This document shows positions 7,320 to 16,034 of a stretch of DNA of 35,031 nucleotides, piece after piece. The stretch lies in the NCBI GenBank assembly GCA_020720045.1, contig DYPH01000058.1, forward strand, positions 1-35,031, given 5' to 3'. Origin of the DNA: Sorangium cellulosum. GTDB lineage: Bacteria > Myxococcota_A > Polyangia > Polyangiales > Polyangiaceae. A program made the position numbers and the translations under genes. Position 1 is the first letter of the stretch; each line of letters opens with the position of its first letter. The notes beneath the pieces are model-generated. The model had not been told where the DNA came from, ran no database searches, and saw nothing but the letters and a program-made list of their open reading frames with translations.

Positions 7320-10300
7320 TTATTCGGCAGCCGGTGCGGCGTCGGACTGCCCCTCGCGGGAATGCACGGGGACGACGCGGCCGTCCTCGGTCTTCTTCCC
7401 GAGGCGGACCATTCCCTTCGGCAGTTCTTTGTTCGTGGTGCGGGTCCGTGCCGCCTCCCACGCGGCGACTTTCTCGCGAAGGTCGACAATTTGCTGCTCG
7501 AGGGCGGAATCACGTTTGTTCGTCGTCGCGAGCTGATCGCGCTTCAGCGCAAGAAGATCGAGGCGCTTCTGGTCGATGCGGAAGGCGAGTTCGTTCTCCC
7601 GGGAGCGGGCGTCGGCGAGGCGCTCTTCGTGGAGATTCAGCGCATGCGCGTACGTCTTCACGCGGATCTTGATGCTTCCGCTCGGTTTGTTTGCGTCGAT
7701 GTCGTGGAGCGCCGCGTAGGGCGTCTTCGACGTCTCGATGATGCTGTCGATGAGGCCGTAGGTCGGTGCATCGTGGCCGCACTTGAAGCTGGAAAGGTCG
7801 AGAACGACCACGTTCGGGTGGTGGGCTGCGAAGTTGGCCGCCCAGACCTTCTGCGCACTGTTGACCGAGTAGTTCTCCGGCCAAACGTGATTGAGCTCCA
7901 GCGGCGACTGCCCGTTTGCGATCTCTTCCTTGTAGTACCGATTGAGGTACTCGAGGTCCTTCGGGAGCGAGCGAATCGAGAGGATGGGGTACCCACGTAC
8001 CTGAAACTCCTCGGGAATCCCGTGATTCAGCCCCGGGTCCGAGTGGTAGGGGCGGCCGAGAAGGAGAATCGCTACGCGATCTTCGGCTTCGACGGTCTCT
8101 AGAATCGCGCGCCCCTTGTTCTGGATATCCTGGTCAAAAATGCGCTGGGCTTTCCAGGCTTCTCGGCAGGCGAAGTCGTTTTCGTCTTCCGTGATTCCAA
8201 GGCGGTCCTTGAAGCATTCGAACAGTCGGTGAGCCATGTAGGTCGGCTCGACGAAGCTCAATGCGGGATCCAAGTATTCGATCCCACGCATCGCGAAGAA
8301 GTCACTCTCCTTCGTGAAGGCCGCCTTCATGACCTCCGGTGCCCCCGCAACGATGGGGCAGCTCGCGTTATCCATCGTGTCTTTCACGAAGGAATCGACG
8401 TGGGTCAGAATCGGGAAGAAGATGAAATTGAGCTTCTTCTTCTCCGTGTGGTGATGGAAAAGGAGGTTGTGGACGTGCGCCTGCGCGACCTTCGAGGGGT
8501 AGCAGGGGTCGATTGAGCCGTACTTTCCGCCCTCCACCCAAAGTTCTTCGGTGGTCGCGTCGGAGAACACGACGTTCTGCTTCGGAACGCCGAGCGCCTC
8601 CAAGTAGGTCCGGAACCAGGGGCCCGTCGAATACATGTTGAGGACGCGCGGGATGCCGATGCGGATCTTCTTGCGCTTCTGCCAAGCCTCCTTGGGGCTG
8701 CGCTGGAAGGGGCGCGTGACCGGAACGCGTCGCATGCCGAGGAGGCCCTTACGAACTTCCAGGTCCTTCACGGGCGACCCATGCTCGGGCATCGGCGCGG
8801 CGTCGTAGAAGTGCATGAAGGCCCGCCTCGCCTCGTAGTCGACGAGGTTCGGATATTCTTGGGCGGTCTTCTTGCGGTCGGCGACGAGTTCGAGCATCGC
8901 CTCCTTCGACTCAACGGTCCCTTTCTCGCAGGAGAAACCGGCAATGTAGCGGCTCTTGCGTCCGTCGGGGGTCTTCGTGTCGATGAAGGTACGCTTGCAC
9001 TCGTTCGGGCAGAAGTGGCAGACGGTCTCTTCGTCGTTCTTCGTCGTGTATTCGAGATTGATCGCCGCTTCGAGACCGATGAACGTGGACGTCCCGCGGC
9101 GTTTGACCACGCGGAGCGTCTCCATGGCCGCGCCGATGGCCCCAGCCTCACCGGTGTGGGGATGGACGAAGACTTCCGCCTCGGGCACGCGCTCTTTAAT
9201 GTAATCAACCTGGGCCTTTACGGCCGCGAGATTGTACTGGGTGCCGCCCTGAAGGACGAACTTCTTCCCGAGGGCCGCCATGCGCGGAATCTGCACGACA
9301 TACTGCCAGACGTTCTTCGGCAACACTTGCGCGAGGCCGGCGAGCATTTCCTCTTTCGAGAAGCCCTCTTTCTGGAAGTTGACGCGATCGGTGTCGAGGA
9401 ACACCGCGCAGCCGTAGGAGAACTTCGGTGCGAGTTCCGCCTGGAAGGCGACGTCGGCAAACTCGGTAACCGGGACACCAAAGGAATCGGCGGTTGCCTG
9501 CAGAAGCATGCCGTTCCCGGCGCTGCAGCTGTTGGAAAGTCGGAAGTTCTGGATGTCACCGTTCTTGATGAACAGAACCTTGATGTCCTGGCCGCCGATG
9601 TCGCAAATGACGTCGACATCGCCGAAGAAGTGAACCGCGCTCATCATGTGAGCGACCGTCTCGACGACGTTCACATCGCTCTTCACGCACTCTTCGAGGA
9701 CGTCGGCCGCGTAGCCGGTCGCTCCGAAGCCTTTGATGACGAGGGAGGCCCCCTGCGCCGTCACGAAGCCCTTGAGTTGCTCCAGAAGTTCCTTCGTGTC
9801 TTGAATCGGATTCCCCTTGGAAAGCTGGTAGGCTTTCGCCAAGATCTTCCCCGATTCGTAATCGACAAGAACGGCTTTTGAGGAGGTTGAGCCACCGTCG
9901 AGGCCGATGACCGCTTCGACGGTTTGACCTGGGAGGAACCGGGACGACTCAAACTTCGGAATCTTGTAGGCTTCGCGGAACTTGCCAAGTTCGTCGGAGG
10001 TCGCCGCGAGCGGCGGGCCTGCCGTCTCTCCGAGGCGGGCTTTGCGCCCCGTTGTGATGTACTCGCGAAGCTTCGCGAGGTCCTCGAGCCACCCGATGTG
10101 GCTCTCCTCGTGAAGGCCGTAAAATACGGCCCCCTGGGCGGCATAAAGGTGAGCATTCTCGGGAACAAAGACGAGGTCCTCGATCGGCTGATCCTTCGGC
10201 CAATCGAAGCCGCGCTCGTTCCAGATTTGCGGAATTCGAAGGCGCCAGCAGTCCTGAAGGAAGGGGAGGTACGTATTCGGACCGCCAAGCAGGAGGACCC

Positions 10301-10973
10301 GCGGCTTCAGCGTTCCGCCGCGTGTCAGAACCGAAAGATTCTGCATGACGATGGCATCGGCGAGCGAACAGAGGACCTCCGTCGCCGGGATGCCGCTCTT
10401 GATCAAATTGACGATGTCCGTCTCGGCGAACACTCCGCATTTCGCGGCGATGTGGTGGAGCTTTGACGCGTCGAAACGGAGGGTCGTAACCATCTCCGGC
10501 GGTGCATTCACTTTCAGGAAGCACTTGTCGATCGTGGCGCCGGTGCCGCTCGCACACTTGTCGTTCATCGACGCGACGGCGGTGCGCATGCCGGTCTTTT
10601 CGTCGATCTTGAACATGATGATCTTGGCGTCTTGACCGCCAAGCTCAATCACGGATCCGACGTCAGGATGATGGTGCTCGACGGCAAGCGTGACCGCGTT
10701 TACCTCCTGTACGAACTTGCCGCCCGTCGAACCGGCAAGCGGCGCAGACCCGGAACCGGTCAGAAAAATACGGAAGTCGGCGCGGGTTTTCGTGGGGAAC
10801 GCCGCGAGAATCTGCTCCAAGAGCTCGAGGACCATCTCGGGCTGCTTCGTGTGGTGTCGCTGGTAGTCGCTCCAGAGGACCGCTTTGGTGGCCGGATCGA
10901 GGACGACCGCTTTTACGGTCGTGCTGCCGACGTCCATACCGATGGCGAGAAAGTCACGCGAAGATTCGTTCAT
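7320..10973 (-). CDS. Double BadF/BadG/HgdC-type CoA-dehydratase activase with DUF2229 and HgdB-like C-terminal region
   Basis: A 1217-residue ATP-driven electron-transfer protein. Two ASKHA activase domains lie in tandem. Domain 1 (about 8-290) has GMDVGSTTVKAVVLD, LGGQDAKIIM, C140 (DKCASGTG) and C179 (AKCGVFAETD). Domain 2 (about 354-625) has GLDGGSTSSKAVLVD, DIGGQDIKVLF, C483 (NSCSAGNG) and C522 (GCAVFLDTDR). In stand-alone activases two such Cys per monomer bridge one 4Fe-4S cluster in a homodimer; here both pairs are present in one chain. Next come CHFCPNECKR (652-661), a DUF2229 region (about 768-990, RIGIPRVLNMYSTGPWFRTY), HgdB-like sequence to about 1090, and a C-terminal coiled coil (about 1113-1175). 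ATG 10973 follows GGAG; upstream in-frame sequence to 11162 looks non-coding. The HgdB-like gene downstream is the expected partner. Confidence 0.9.
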   Translation of the reverse strand: MNESSRDFLAIGMDVGSTTVKAVVLDPATKAVLWSDYQRHHTKQPEMVLELLEQILAAFPTKTRADFRIFLTGSGSAPLAGSTGGKFVQEVNAVTLAVEHHHPDVGSVIELGGQDAKIIMFKIDEKTGMRTAVASMNDKCASGTGATIDKCFLKVNAPPEMVTTLRFDASKLHHIAAKCGVFAETDIVNLIKSGIPATEVLCSLADAIVMQNLSVLTRGGTLKPRVLLLGGPNTYLPFLQDCWRLRIPQIWNERGFDWPKDQPIEDLVFVPENAHLYAAQGAVFYGLHEESHIGWLEDLAKLREYITTGRKARLGETAGPPLAATSDELGKFREAYKIPKFESSRFLPGQTVEAVIGLDGGSTSSKAVLVDYESGKILAKAYQLSKGNPIQDTKELLEQLKGFVTAQGASLVIKGFGATGYAADVLEECVKSDVNVVETVAHMMSAVHFFGDVDVICDIGGQDIKVLFIKNGDIQNFRLSNSCSAGNGMLLQATADSFGVPVTEFADVAFQAELAPKFSYGCAVFLDTDRVNFQKEGFSKEEMLAGLAQVLPKNVWQYVVQIPRMAALGKKFVLQGGTQYNLAAVKAQVDYIKERVPEAEVFVHPHTGEAGAIGAAMETLRVVKRRGTSTFIGLEAAINLEYTTKNDEETVCHFCPNECKRTFIDTKTPDGRKSRYIAGFSCEKGTVESKEAMLELVADRKKTAQEYPNLVDYEARRAFMHFYDAAPMPEHGSPVKDLEVRKGLLGMRRVPVTRPFQRSPKEAWQKRKKIRIGIPRVLNMYSTGPWFRTYLEALGVPKQNVVFSDATTEELWVEGGKYGSIDPCYPSKVAQAHVHNLLFHHHTEKKKLNFIFFPILTHVDSFVKDTMDNASCPIVAGAPEVMKAAFTKESDFFAMRGIEYLDPALSFVEPTYMAHRLFECFKDRLGITEDENDFACREAWKAQRIFDQDIQNKGRAILETVEAEDRVAILLLGRPYHSDPGLNHGIPEEFQVRGYPILSIRSLPKDLEYLNRYYKEEIANGQSPLELNHVWPENYSVNSAQKVWAANFAAHHPNVVVLDLSSFKCGHDAPTYGLIDSIIETSKTPYAALHDIDANKPSGSIKIRVKTYAHALNLHEERLADARSRENELAFRIDQKRLDLLALKRDQLATTNKRDSALEQQIVDLREKVAAWEAARTRTTNKELPKGMVRLGKKTEDGRVVPVHSREGQSDAAPAAE

Positions 10974-11371
10974 CAGATGCTCCGGGCGCACCCTGGAAAG
11001 CGGGCCGGCGGTGAATTCGTGGGGGACGCCCCGAGGACCGACGTGCATCGCTTGCGCAGGTGTGCGGAATTTGCGCGATGGCGCCGGCAGGCTAACGCCA
11101 AACGGTCTTCGTGGAGGGACAATTTTCGTTCCGGGGCGAGGACGGTTTCCAAAGATGACCAATTTCCGACAGAGCGCGTGAAAACCACACGGACGGTAGG
11201 GGGCCTTTCCCCTTCCACGCGTCCTCCCTCTTCCAGTACGATAAGAGGTTCCGCCATGTCTCTTCCGGTCGGGTCATGCATCATCGCCCGCCCCCCAACG
11301 TCCGCTGCGGCCCATCGTGGCGCCTTCCTGAAGGAATTCGGAGGCGCAACGCGAGGTCATCGAAGGTTCCC
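10974..11371. other. Divergent intergenic region, no gene seen
   Basis: About 400 bases between the minus-strand activase and the plus-strand small-protein gene. Open frames cross it on both strands, but their translations are Arg/Pro-rich and unlike their neighbours, as expected from base composition. Promoters for both directions must lie here, but I see no convincing -35/-10 pair. No strong long hairpin was found. Confidence 0.5.
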
Positions 11372-11737
11372 GTGCGCGACTCGTCCCCTCCGACGCAAAA
11401 GCGAATCGACATCCCCAACATCCTCGTCGTTGGGCTCGCCGCCGACGTCTCCGCACAAGTTGAGCGGCGAATTTCGCCGTTCCCTGTCGTCCGCGCGGCC
11501 GACCTCGCGGAGGCGACCGGTCTCATCGCCGCCGCCCAGCCACTGGTGGTCGTCGTCACATCTGCACGGGGCGATGAAGAAATCGCCATTCTCCGTGATC
11601 TTGCGCGTACCGTAGTCAGCGAGTTCGCCGTCTTTGAAGAGCTCGGTCCCCTCGACGCCGCTTGCGTCGGCATGGAGCGACTCCTGATGCGTGCTGAAGC
11701 GCGTCGTACCGGCGATCCCCAGCGAAACGACCGATGA
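11372..11737 (+). CDS. Small protein of unknown function, coupled to the 5'-nucleotidase
   Basis: A 121-residue protein, starting at a GTG preceded by GAAGG. After about 15 polar residues it reads IPNILVVGLAADVSAQVERR, AADLAEATGLIAAAQPLVVV and DEEIAILRDLARTVVSEFAV: an alternating strand-helix pattern that looks like a small alpha/beta domain of response-regulator-receiver style. The acidic phospho-acceptor motif of true receivers is not evident (VVVVTSARGD stands where LLDxxMPxxxG would be). An upstream ATG at 11276 in the same frame gives an Arg/Pro-rich extension and is less likely. Its stop overlaps the next start in ATGA, so the two are probably translated together. The assignment as coding rests on this overlap and on the plausible fold pattern. 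Confidence 0.55.
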   Translation: MRDSSPPTQKRIDIPNILVVGLAADVSAQVERRISPFPVVRAADLAEATGLIAAAQPLVVVVTSARGDEEIAILRDLARTVVSEFAVFEELGPLDAACVGMERLLMRAEARRTGDPQRNDR

Positions 11738-13293
11738 ACGAACGCCCTCACGCCCTTCCGTCTGCCCCGCTCGCCGCCGAAGACACCCCGCCGGAGGGCC
11801 TCAGCACTGAGGCGCTCCCGCGCAAAAATCGTGTATTCTGCAATAGAACGCTGAAGCTAAACCACGTCGAGTGGATCGGCTTCGACATGGACTACACGCT
11901 CGCGATCTATGATCAGCCGGCGATGGACGACCTGTCGATTCGCGCGACCGTCGAAAAGCTTCTGAAGCGCGGCTACCCGAACTTCGTGCGCCACGTCCCC
12001 CACGTGACCGACTTTCCGGTGCGCGGACTCCTCATCGACAAGCGCTTCGGCCACGTCCTGAAAATGGACCGTTACAAGTACGTCTGCCAAGGATTTCATG
12101 GACTTCGCGAGCTCTCGAAAGAGGAACTTCGCGAGCTGTATCACGCAAAAAAGGTACGCCCGGCGACGTCCCGTTTCCATTGGGTCGACACGCTGTACGC
12201 GCTCTCGGAGGTCGCCCTTTACGCGGCCCTCGTCGATGCTCTGGAGCGGAACGGCCTCGCCGTCGACTACGGAAAGGTCTTTGACGACATCCGAGAATGC
12301 ATCGATGAGGCCCACCGCGACGGGACGATCCTCGACGCTGTGATGGCCGATCTCCCGCGATTCATTCATCGTGATCCGGACCTCGCATCGACGCTGCATA
12401 AGTTCCGGTCGGCGGGTAAAAAGCTGTTTTTGCTTACAAATTCTGGCTGGGCCTACACCGACAAGATGATGACCTATCTCATCGGTGGTGCGCTTCCCGA
12501 ATATCCGAGCTGGCGTCACTACTTCGACGTCGCCATCGCTTCTGCCCGGAAACCGACGTTTTTCACCGGCGAAAATCCGCTGTTTGTTCGCGAAGGGGGC
12601 GAGCAGAAGCCGGCGACGTTCCCGCTCGAGCGTGGAAAGATCTACGAGGGGGGCAACGTCCACGACCTCGAGCGCGCTTTTGCCTGCGACGGCGACGCGG
12701 TCCTCTACGTCGGCGATCATATTTACGGCGACATCCTCCGCTCGAAAAAAGAGAGCGCGTGGCGGACGGCGATGATCATCCAGGAGCTTGAAGCTGAGCT
12801 CCGCGCCCACGAAGCGAGCAAGGCCGACTACGACGTCGGGGAGGAACTCGAGCTCCTCCTCGATCGCCTCGAGAACGACCTCCGTTTCTATCAAGCGCGT
12901 TTCAAGGAGCTCACTCGTCGCATTGAGCGCCCCTCGGAGCCGCCGCCGCCGGCGGAAGAATCCGCGGAGACTGCAGGGGCGGTCGTCGATTCTGCAGACA
13001 GCCCGGACGCCCTCGAGGCAGAGCGTGCGCGCGTAAAGCGCGCGGTGGAACGCATCCGAAGCCGACTTCGGCAGGCCCACACCGAGCGGGATCAAATCAC
13101 GAAGCGCATCGATGGACGGTTCCATCCCTTCTGGGGCTCTTTGATGAAAGAAGAGCAGGAACAATCGCTCTTTGGCGCGCAAGTCGAGAATTACGCGTGC
13201 GTTTACACGTCCCGCGTTTCGAACTTTCGGTTCTACTCGCCCCAACAGACCTTTCGATCGCCCCGCGACGAGATGGCCCACGAAATCGGCTGA
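11734..13293 (+). CDS. HAD-family 5'-nucleotidase (cN-II/NT5DC type)
   Basis: A 519-residue haloacid-dehalogenase-superfamily phosphatase of the purine 5'-nucleotidase group, predicted to dephosphorylate nucleoside 5'-monophosphates in the cytoplasm. Motif I is FDMDYTL, with the nucleophile D51 and the acid/base D53; motif II is KLFLLTNSGW; motif IV is YVGDHIYGDIL, and ARKPTFF precedes it. A coiled, charged segment (about 350-460) holds an Ala/Pro/Glu-rich linker, followed by a conserved-looking C-terminus (FHPFWGSLMKEEQEQSLFG, then YTSRVSNFRFY), typical of this family. The ATG overlaps the preceding stop by four bases. Substrate preference among IMP, GMP and others cannot be told. Confidence 0.9.
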   Translation: MNERPHALPSAPLAAEDTPPEGLSTEALPRKNRVFCNRTLKLNHVEWIGFDMDYTLAIYDQPAMDDLSIRATVEKLLKRGYPNFVRHVPHVTDFPVRGLLIDKRFGHVLKMDRYKYVCQGFHGLRELSKEELRELYHAKKVRPATSRFHWVDTLYALSEVALYAALVDALERNGLAVDYGKVFDDIRECIDEAHRDGTILDAVMADLPRFIHRDPDLASTLHKFRSAGKKLFLLTNSGWAYTDKMMTYLIGGALPEYPSWRHYFDVAIASARKPTFFTGENPLFVREGGEQKPATFPLERGKIYEGGNVHDLERAFACDGDAVLYVGDHIYGDILRSKKESAWRTAMIIQELEAELRAHEASKADYDVGEELELLLDRLENDLRFYQARFKELTRRIERPSEPPPPAEESAETAGAVVDSADSPDALEAERARVKRAVERIRSRLRQAHTERDQITKRIDGRFHPFWGSLMKEEQEQSLFGAQVENYACVYTSRVSNFRFYSPQQTFRSPRDEMAHEIG

Positions 13294-13339
13294 CGGCACG
13301 GGGGGGCGCGGCGCGCGTTTGGTGGTAGAGCGGGCCGCG

Positions 13340-14626
13340 ATGCGCTCGTTGAAGTCCTCCCCCCTCGTCGTTCTTGTTCTCGGTTTCGCCAGCTGCCTCA
13401 CGGGCGGTGTGTTGATGGCCGCCTGCGGCTCCGACGATGGCGCCATCGCCGCCGATTCGGGAGTGCCCGCGTCCGATGCAAGCTCTGGAAAAGACGCACA
13501 AACGTCGGATGCGGCCCCCGCCGAAGACCCGAAGTGTCACGCGACGCCGAGGGCCGACGGCGCCCGGATTGTGCTCGCGACGCGCCCCCGTCGAAAGCGG
13601 GCCGATGGCGCTTACGACAACCAGGGGACGCTCGTTGAGGTCTTGAAGCTCAGCGCCGACGGCACGCTCACGCGCCCGGGAACCACGTTTGATCTCGGGG
13701 GGCCCCCCGAGACGAATTTTGCCTTTACGCCGGATGGTCAGCTCGCCGTCGTCGGCCTTGGCGCCGGAAAAGGGCTCGCGACGGTGCGTATCGCTGCCGA
13801 TGGTGCCGTCACCGTTGTGACCGCAGCGACGAACGACTCTATCAAGGTTTCCCCGAACGAACTCATTCCGGATTCCGACGGGAAACGCCTCTATGCGCTC
13901 GACCCGAACACGACCGCGAATGGCGGTGGTCTCCACGCGATTCGCCTCCACTGCGATGGCACCCTCACCGACGAGGGGCTCGTCCTCCCCGGGGAGCGGG
14001 CGTCCGCCTTTTCCTTCTTCGGCGGGGCGGATAAGGCGCTCTACGTGGGGGGTAAAGCAGGAGATTTGTTTCAGTATCTGCAGCCCCTCACGCTGAGCGG
14101 TGCGACGGCGACGGCGAGTGGGGCGGCGAAGATCTTCCCCGACGAGGACGCGATTCCGTCGTCGGTTGCCGTTACCCCAGATGGCAAATACGCGCTCGTG
14201 AACGACGTCGGTTTTGGCGCCGGCAATCGGGTTGGCGTCGTCGAGCTGGCGACGCTGACGACCAAGCAGGTCCTCGCGCTCCCCGGCCCGGAAGCGATTG
14301 TGGCGTCGCCTTTTGGGAACGCGCTCCTGTTCGTTCAGAGCGATACCAACGATGCCTATCGGCTCGCGACCTACGACGCAGCCAATGCGACAAAGCCCAT
14401 CGGTTTCGGTCCGAAGCTTGCCGTAGCGCGGAAAGTCGAGCTCCCGTCGAACCCAGTCACTATCGCGGCAGGGACCTTGAAAGGGCGCGTACTTCTTGCG
14501 GAAGTAAGCGGCGTGCGCCAGGTCCAGTTCGCCGCCGACGGGACGATCGCCGACAAAGGGCTCTTCTCGATGGACGTCGATAAAGATCTTTTGAATGCCG
14601 TTGAAAACTTGGGAGTGCAGCCGTGA
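13340..14626 (+). CDS. Beta-propeller-like lipoprotein
   Basis: A 428-residue exported lipoprotein. The signal peptide MRSLKSSPLVVLVLGFASCL ends at lipobox LMAAC with C29 (C19 is a second possibility). The mature N-terminus is an Asp/Ser/Ala-rich linker (GSDDGAIAADSGVPASDASS), typical of Polyangia lipoproteins. The rest has repeated strand-turn units such as FAFTPDGQLAVVGLGAG, VAVTPDGKYALVNDVGFG and ADGTLTRPGTTFDLGG, the pattern of 7-bladed propellers of the lactonase/YVTN style. No catalytic residues are claimed. The ATG at 13340 is chosen over an in-frame ATG at 13172, which lies inside the nucleotidase gene. Its stop overlaps the next start in GTGA, so it is probably co-translated with the CCA enzyme. 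Confidence 0.75.
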   Translation: MRSLKSSPLVVLVLGFASCLTGGVLMAACGSDDGAIAADSGVPASDASSGKDAQTSDAAPAEDPKCHATPRADGARIVLATRPRRKRADGAYDNQGTLVEVLKLSADGTLTRPGTTFDLGGPPETNFAFTPDGQLAVVGLGAGKGLATVRIAADGAVTVVTAATNDSIKVSPNELIPDSDGKRLYALDPNTTANGGGLHAIRLHCDGTLTDEGLVLPGERASAFSFFGGADKALYVGGKAGDLFQYLQPLTLSGATATASGAAKIFPDEDAIPSSVAVTPDGKYALVNDVGFGAGNRVGVVELATLTTKQVLALPGPEAIVASPFGNALLFVQSDTNDAYRLATYDAANATKPIGFGPKLAVARKVELPSNPVTIAAGTLKGRVLLAEVSGVRQVQFAADGTIADKGLFSMDVDKDLLNAVENLGVQP

Positions 14627-16023
14627 CTTTTACCGTCGCAGAAACGTTTGATCTTGCGGTTGTTCCGCCGGAGGTTCGTGAGGTTTGCAACCGGCTGCGT
14701 AGCGCAGGGAAGAAGGCCTGGGTCGTCGGCGGGTGTGTCCGTGACACGCTGATCGGGCGCGTTCCCGGCGACTGGGACGTCTGCACCGATGCCGTCCCCG
14801 ACGAGATGCTTCGTATCTTCCCTCGGGCGATTCCGACGGGAATTCAACATGGTACGGTGACGGTCGTCGTCCGTCGCCCCGGCCAAGAGGCGGCCCATGT
14901 GGAGGTCACGACCCTCCGCGGCGAGACGACCTACACGGACGGGCGTCGCCCGGACGGCGTCTTTTTCGTCGACGACATCGTCGCCGACCTCGCCCGCCGC
15001 GATTTCACCATCAACGCGATCGCCGTCGACGCCGAAACGGGCACCCTGGTCGACCCCTTCCAAGGGCACAAAGATCTTACGGAAAAGACGATTCGCGCCG
15101 TCGGCGTCGCCGAGGAACGCTTCTCGGAAGACGGCCTCCGCGTGCTTCGCGCCGCCCGCTTCGCCGCCCAGCTCGACTTCGTCGTCGAGACGACGACCCG
15201 CCAGGCGATCGGGCGGACCCTCGACACCTATCGGAAAGTCTCCGCGGAGCGTGTTCGCGAAGAATGGCTCAAGTCGATGAAGGCGAAGACGCCGAGTATC
15301 GCCTTTGACCTGATGCGCGAAACCGGGATTCTTTCGGTGACGTGCCCGGAACTTTTGGACGGCGTCGGCTGCGAGCAGAATCGCTATCATACCTACGACG
15401 TCTGGGGTCACGCCCTCGGCTGTATGGACGCATGTGTCGGCGATCCAATCCTCCGTCTATCGGCCCTCTTTCACGATGTCGGGAAGCCGAAGACGCGCAA
15501 TCGGCACCCCGAACATGGCGATTACACCTTCTACAATCACGAGATCGTCGGAGCAGAAATCGTCGAGCCGATCCTTCAACGGCTCAAATTTTCGACGGAC
15601 GAAACGACCCGTATCAAACACCTCGTTCGCCAGCACATGTGGCACTACGACGGCTGGAGTGACGCGACCGTTCGTCGCTGGATTCGCCGGGTAGGCGTCG
15701 AAGCGATCGACGACCTCTACCGCCTTCGCGAAGCCGACATCCGCGGAAAAGGTCCGGAAAAGATCGACGTCGGTGACTTCGAAAGCCTCGAAGCTCTTCG
15801 TGTGCATGCTGCACGCATTCTTGCCGAGGGGACGGCGCTCACCATCAAGGATCTCTCGCTGAACGGGCGAGATTTGATGCAGGAACTCCAATTGAAGCCT
15901 GGGCGCATTCTCGGAGAGATCTTGGAGCACCTTCTCGAGCGTGTGACCGACGATCCGAGCCGAAATGAGCGTGAGGTGCTCTTGGCGGAGGCGCGCGTAT
16001 TCGTCGCCGGGAAGCTCGTGTAG
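14623..16023 (+). CDS. cca: CCA tRNA nucleotidyltransferase with HD domain
   Basis: A 466-residue class II tRNA nucleotidyltransferase, which adds or repairs the 3' CCA end of tRNA. The nucleotidyltransferase core has VVGGCVRDTLIGR, then the metal-binding pair in GDWDVCTDA (D50 and D52), then RRDFTINAIAVD and EDGLRVLRAARFAAQL. An HD domain follows (ALFHDVGKPKTRNRHPEHGD, YNHEIVGAEI), and the C-terminus ends at LEHLLERVTDDP. The GTG start at 14623 overlaps the previous stop in GTGA and is preceded by GGGAG. Whether it adds CCA, or only CC or A as in some bacteria with split enzymes, cannot be told from the sequence. Confidence 0.93.
   Translation: MTFTVAETFDLAVVPPEVREVCNRLRSAGKKAWVVGGCVRDTLIGRVPGDWDVCTDAVPDEMLRIFPRAIPTGIQHGTVTVVVRRPGQEAAHVEVTTLRGETTYTDGRRPDGVFFVDDIVADLARRDFTINAIAVDAETGTLVDPFQGHKDLTEKTIRAVGVAEERFSEDGLRVLRAARFAAQLDFVVETTTRQAIGRTLDTYRKVSAERVREEWLKSMKAKTPSIAFDLMRETGILSVTCPELLDGVGCEQNRYHTYDVWGHALGCMDACVGDPILRLSALFHDVGKPKTRNRHPEHGDYTFYNHEIVGAEIVEPILQRLKFSTDETTRIKHLVRQHMWHYDGWSDATVRRWIRRVGVEAIDDLYRLREADIRGKGPEKIDVGDFESLEALRVHAARILAEGTALTIKDLSLNGRDLMQELQLKPGRILGEILEHLLERVTDDPSRNEREVLLAEARVFVAGKLV
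15802..15814. repeat. Interspersed palindrome GTGCA-N3-TGCAC, copy 3
   Basis: A perfect copy with spacer TGC inside the cca gene. In frame it reads GTG CAT GCT GCA C, giving V-H-A-A, in the same codon phase as the other copies. Confidence 0.85.
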
Positions 16024-16034
16024 CTTCGCTGGCC

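Noticed and set aside
8781-9881. A 366-codon plus-strand open frame opposite the activase
   Set aside because: It is antisense to the second activase domain and DUF2229 region and has no family signal; similar shadows occur at 3269-4576, 5359-6435 and 11857-13446.
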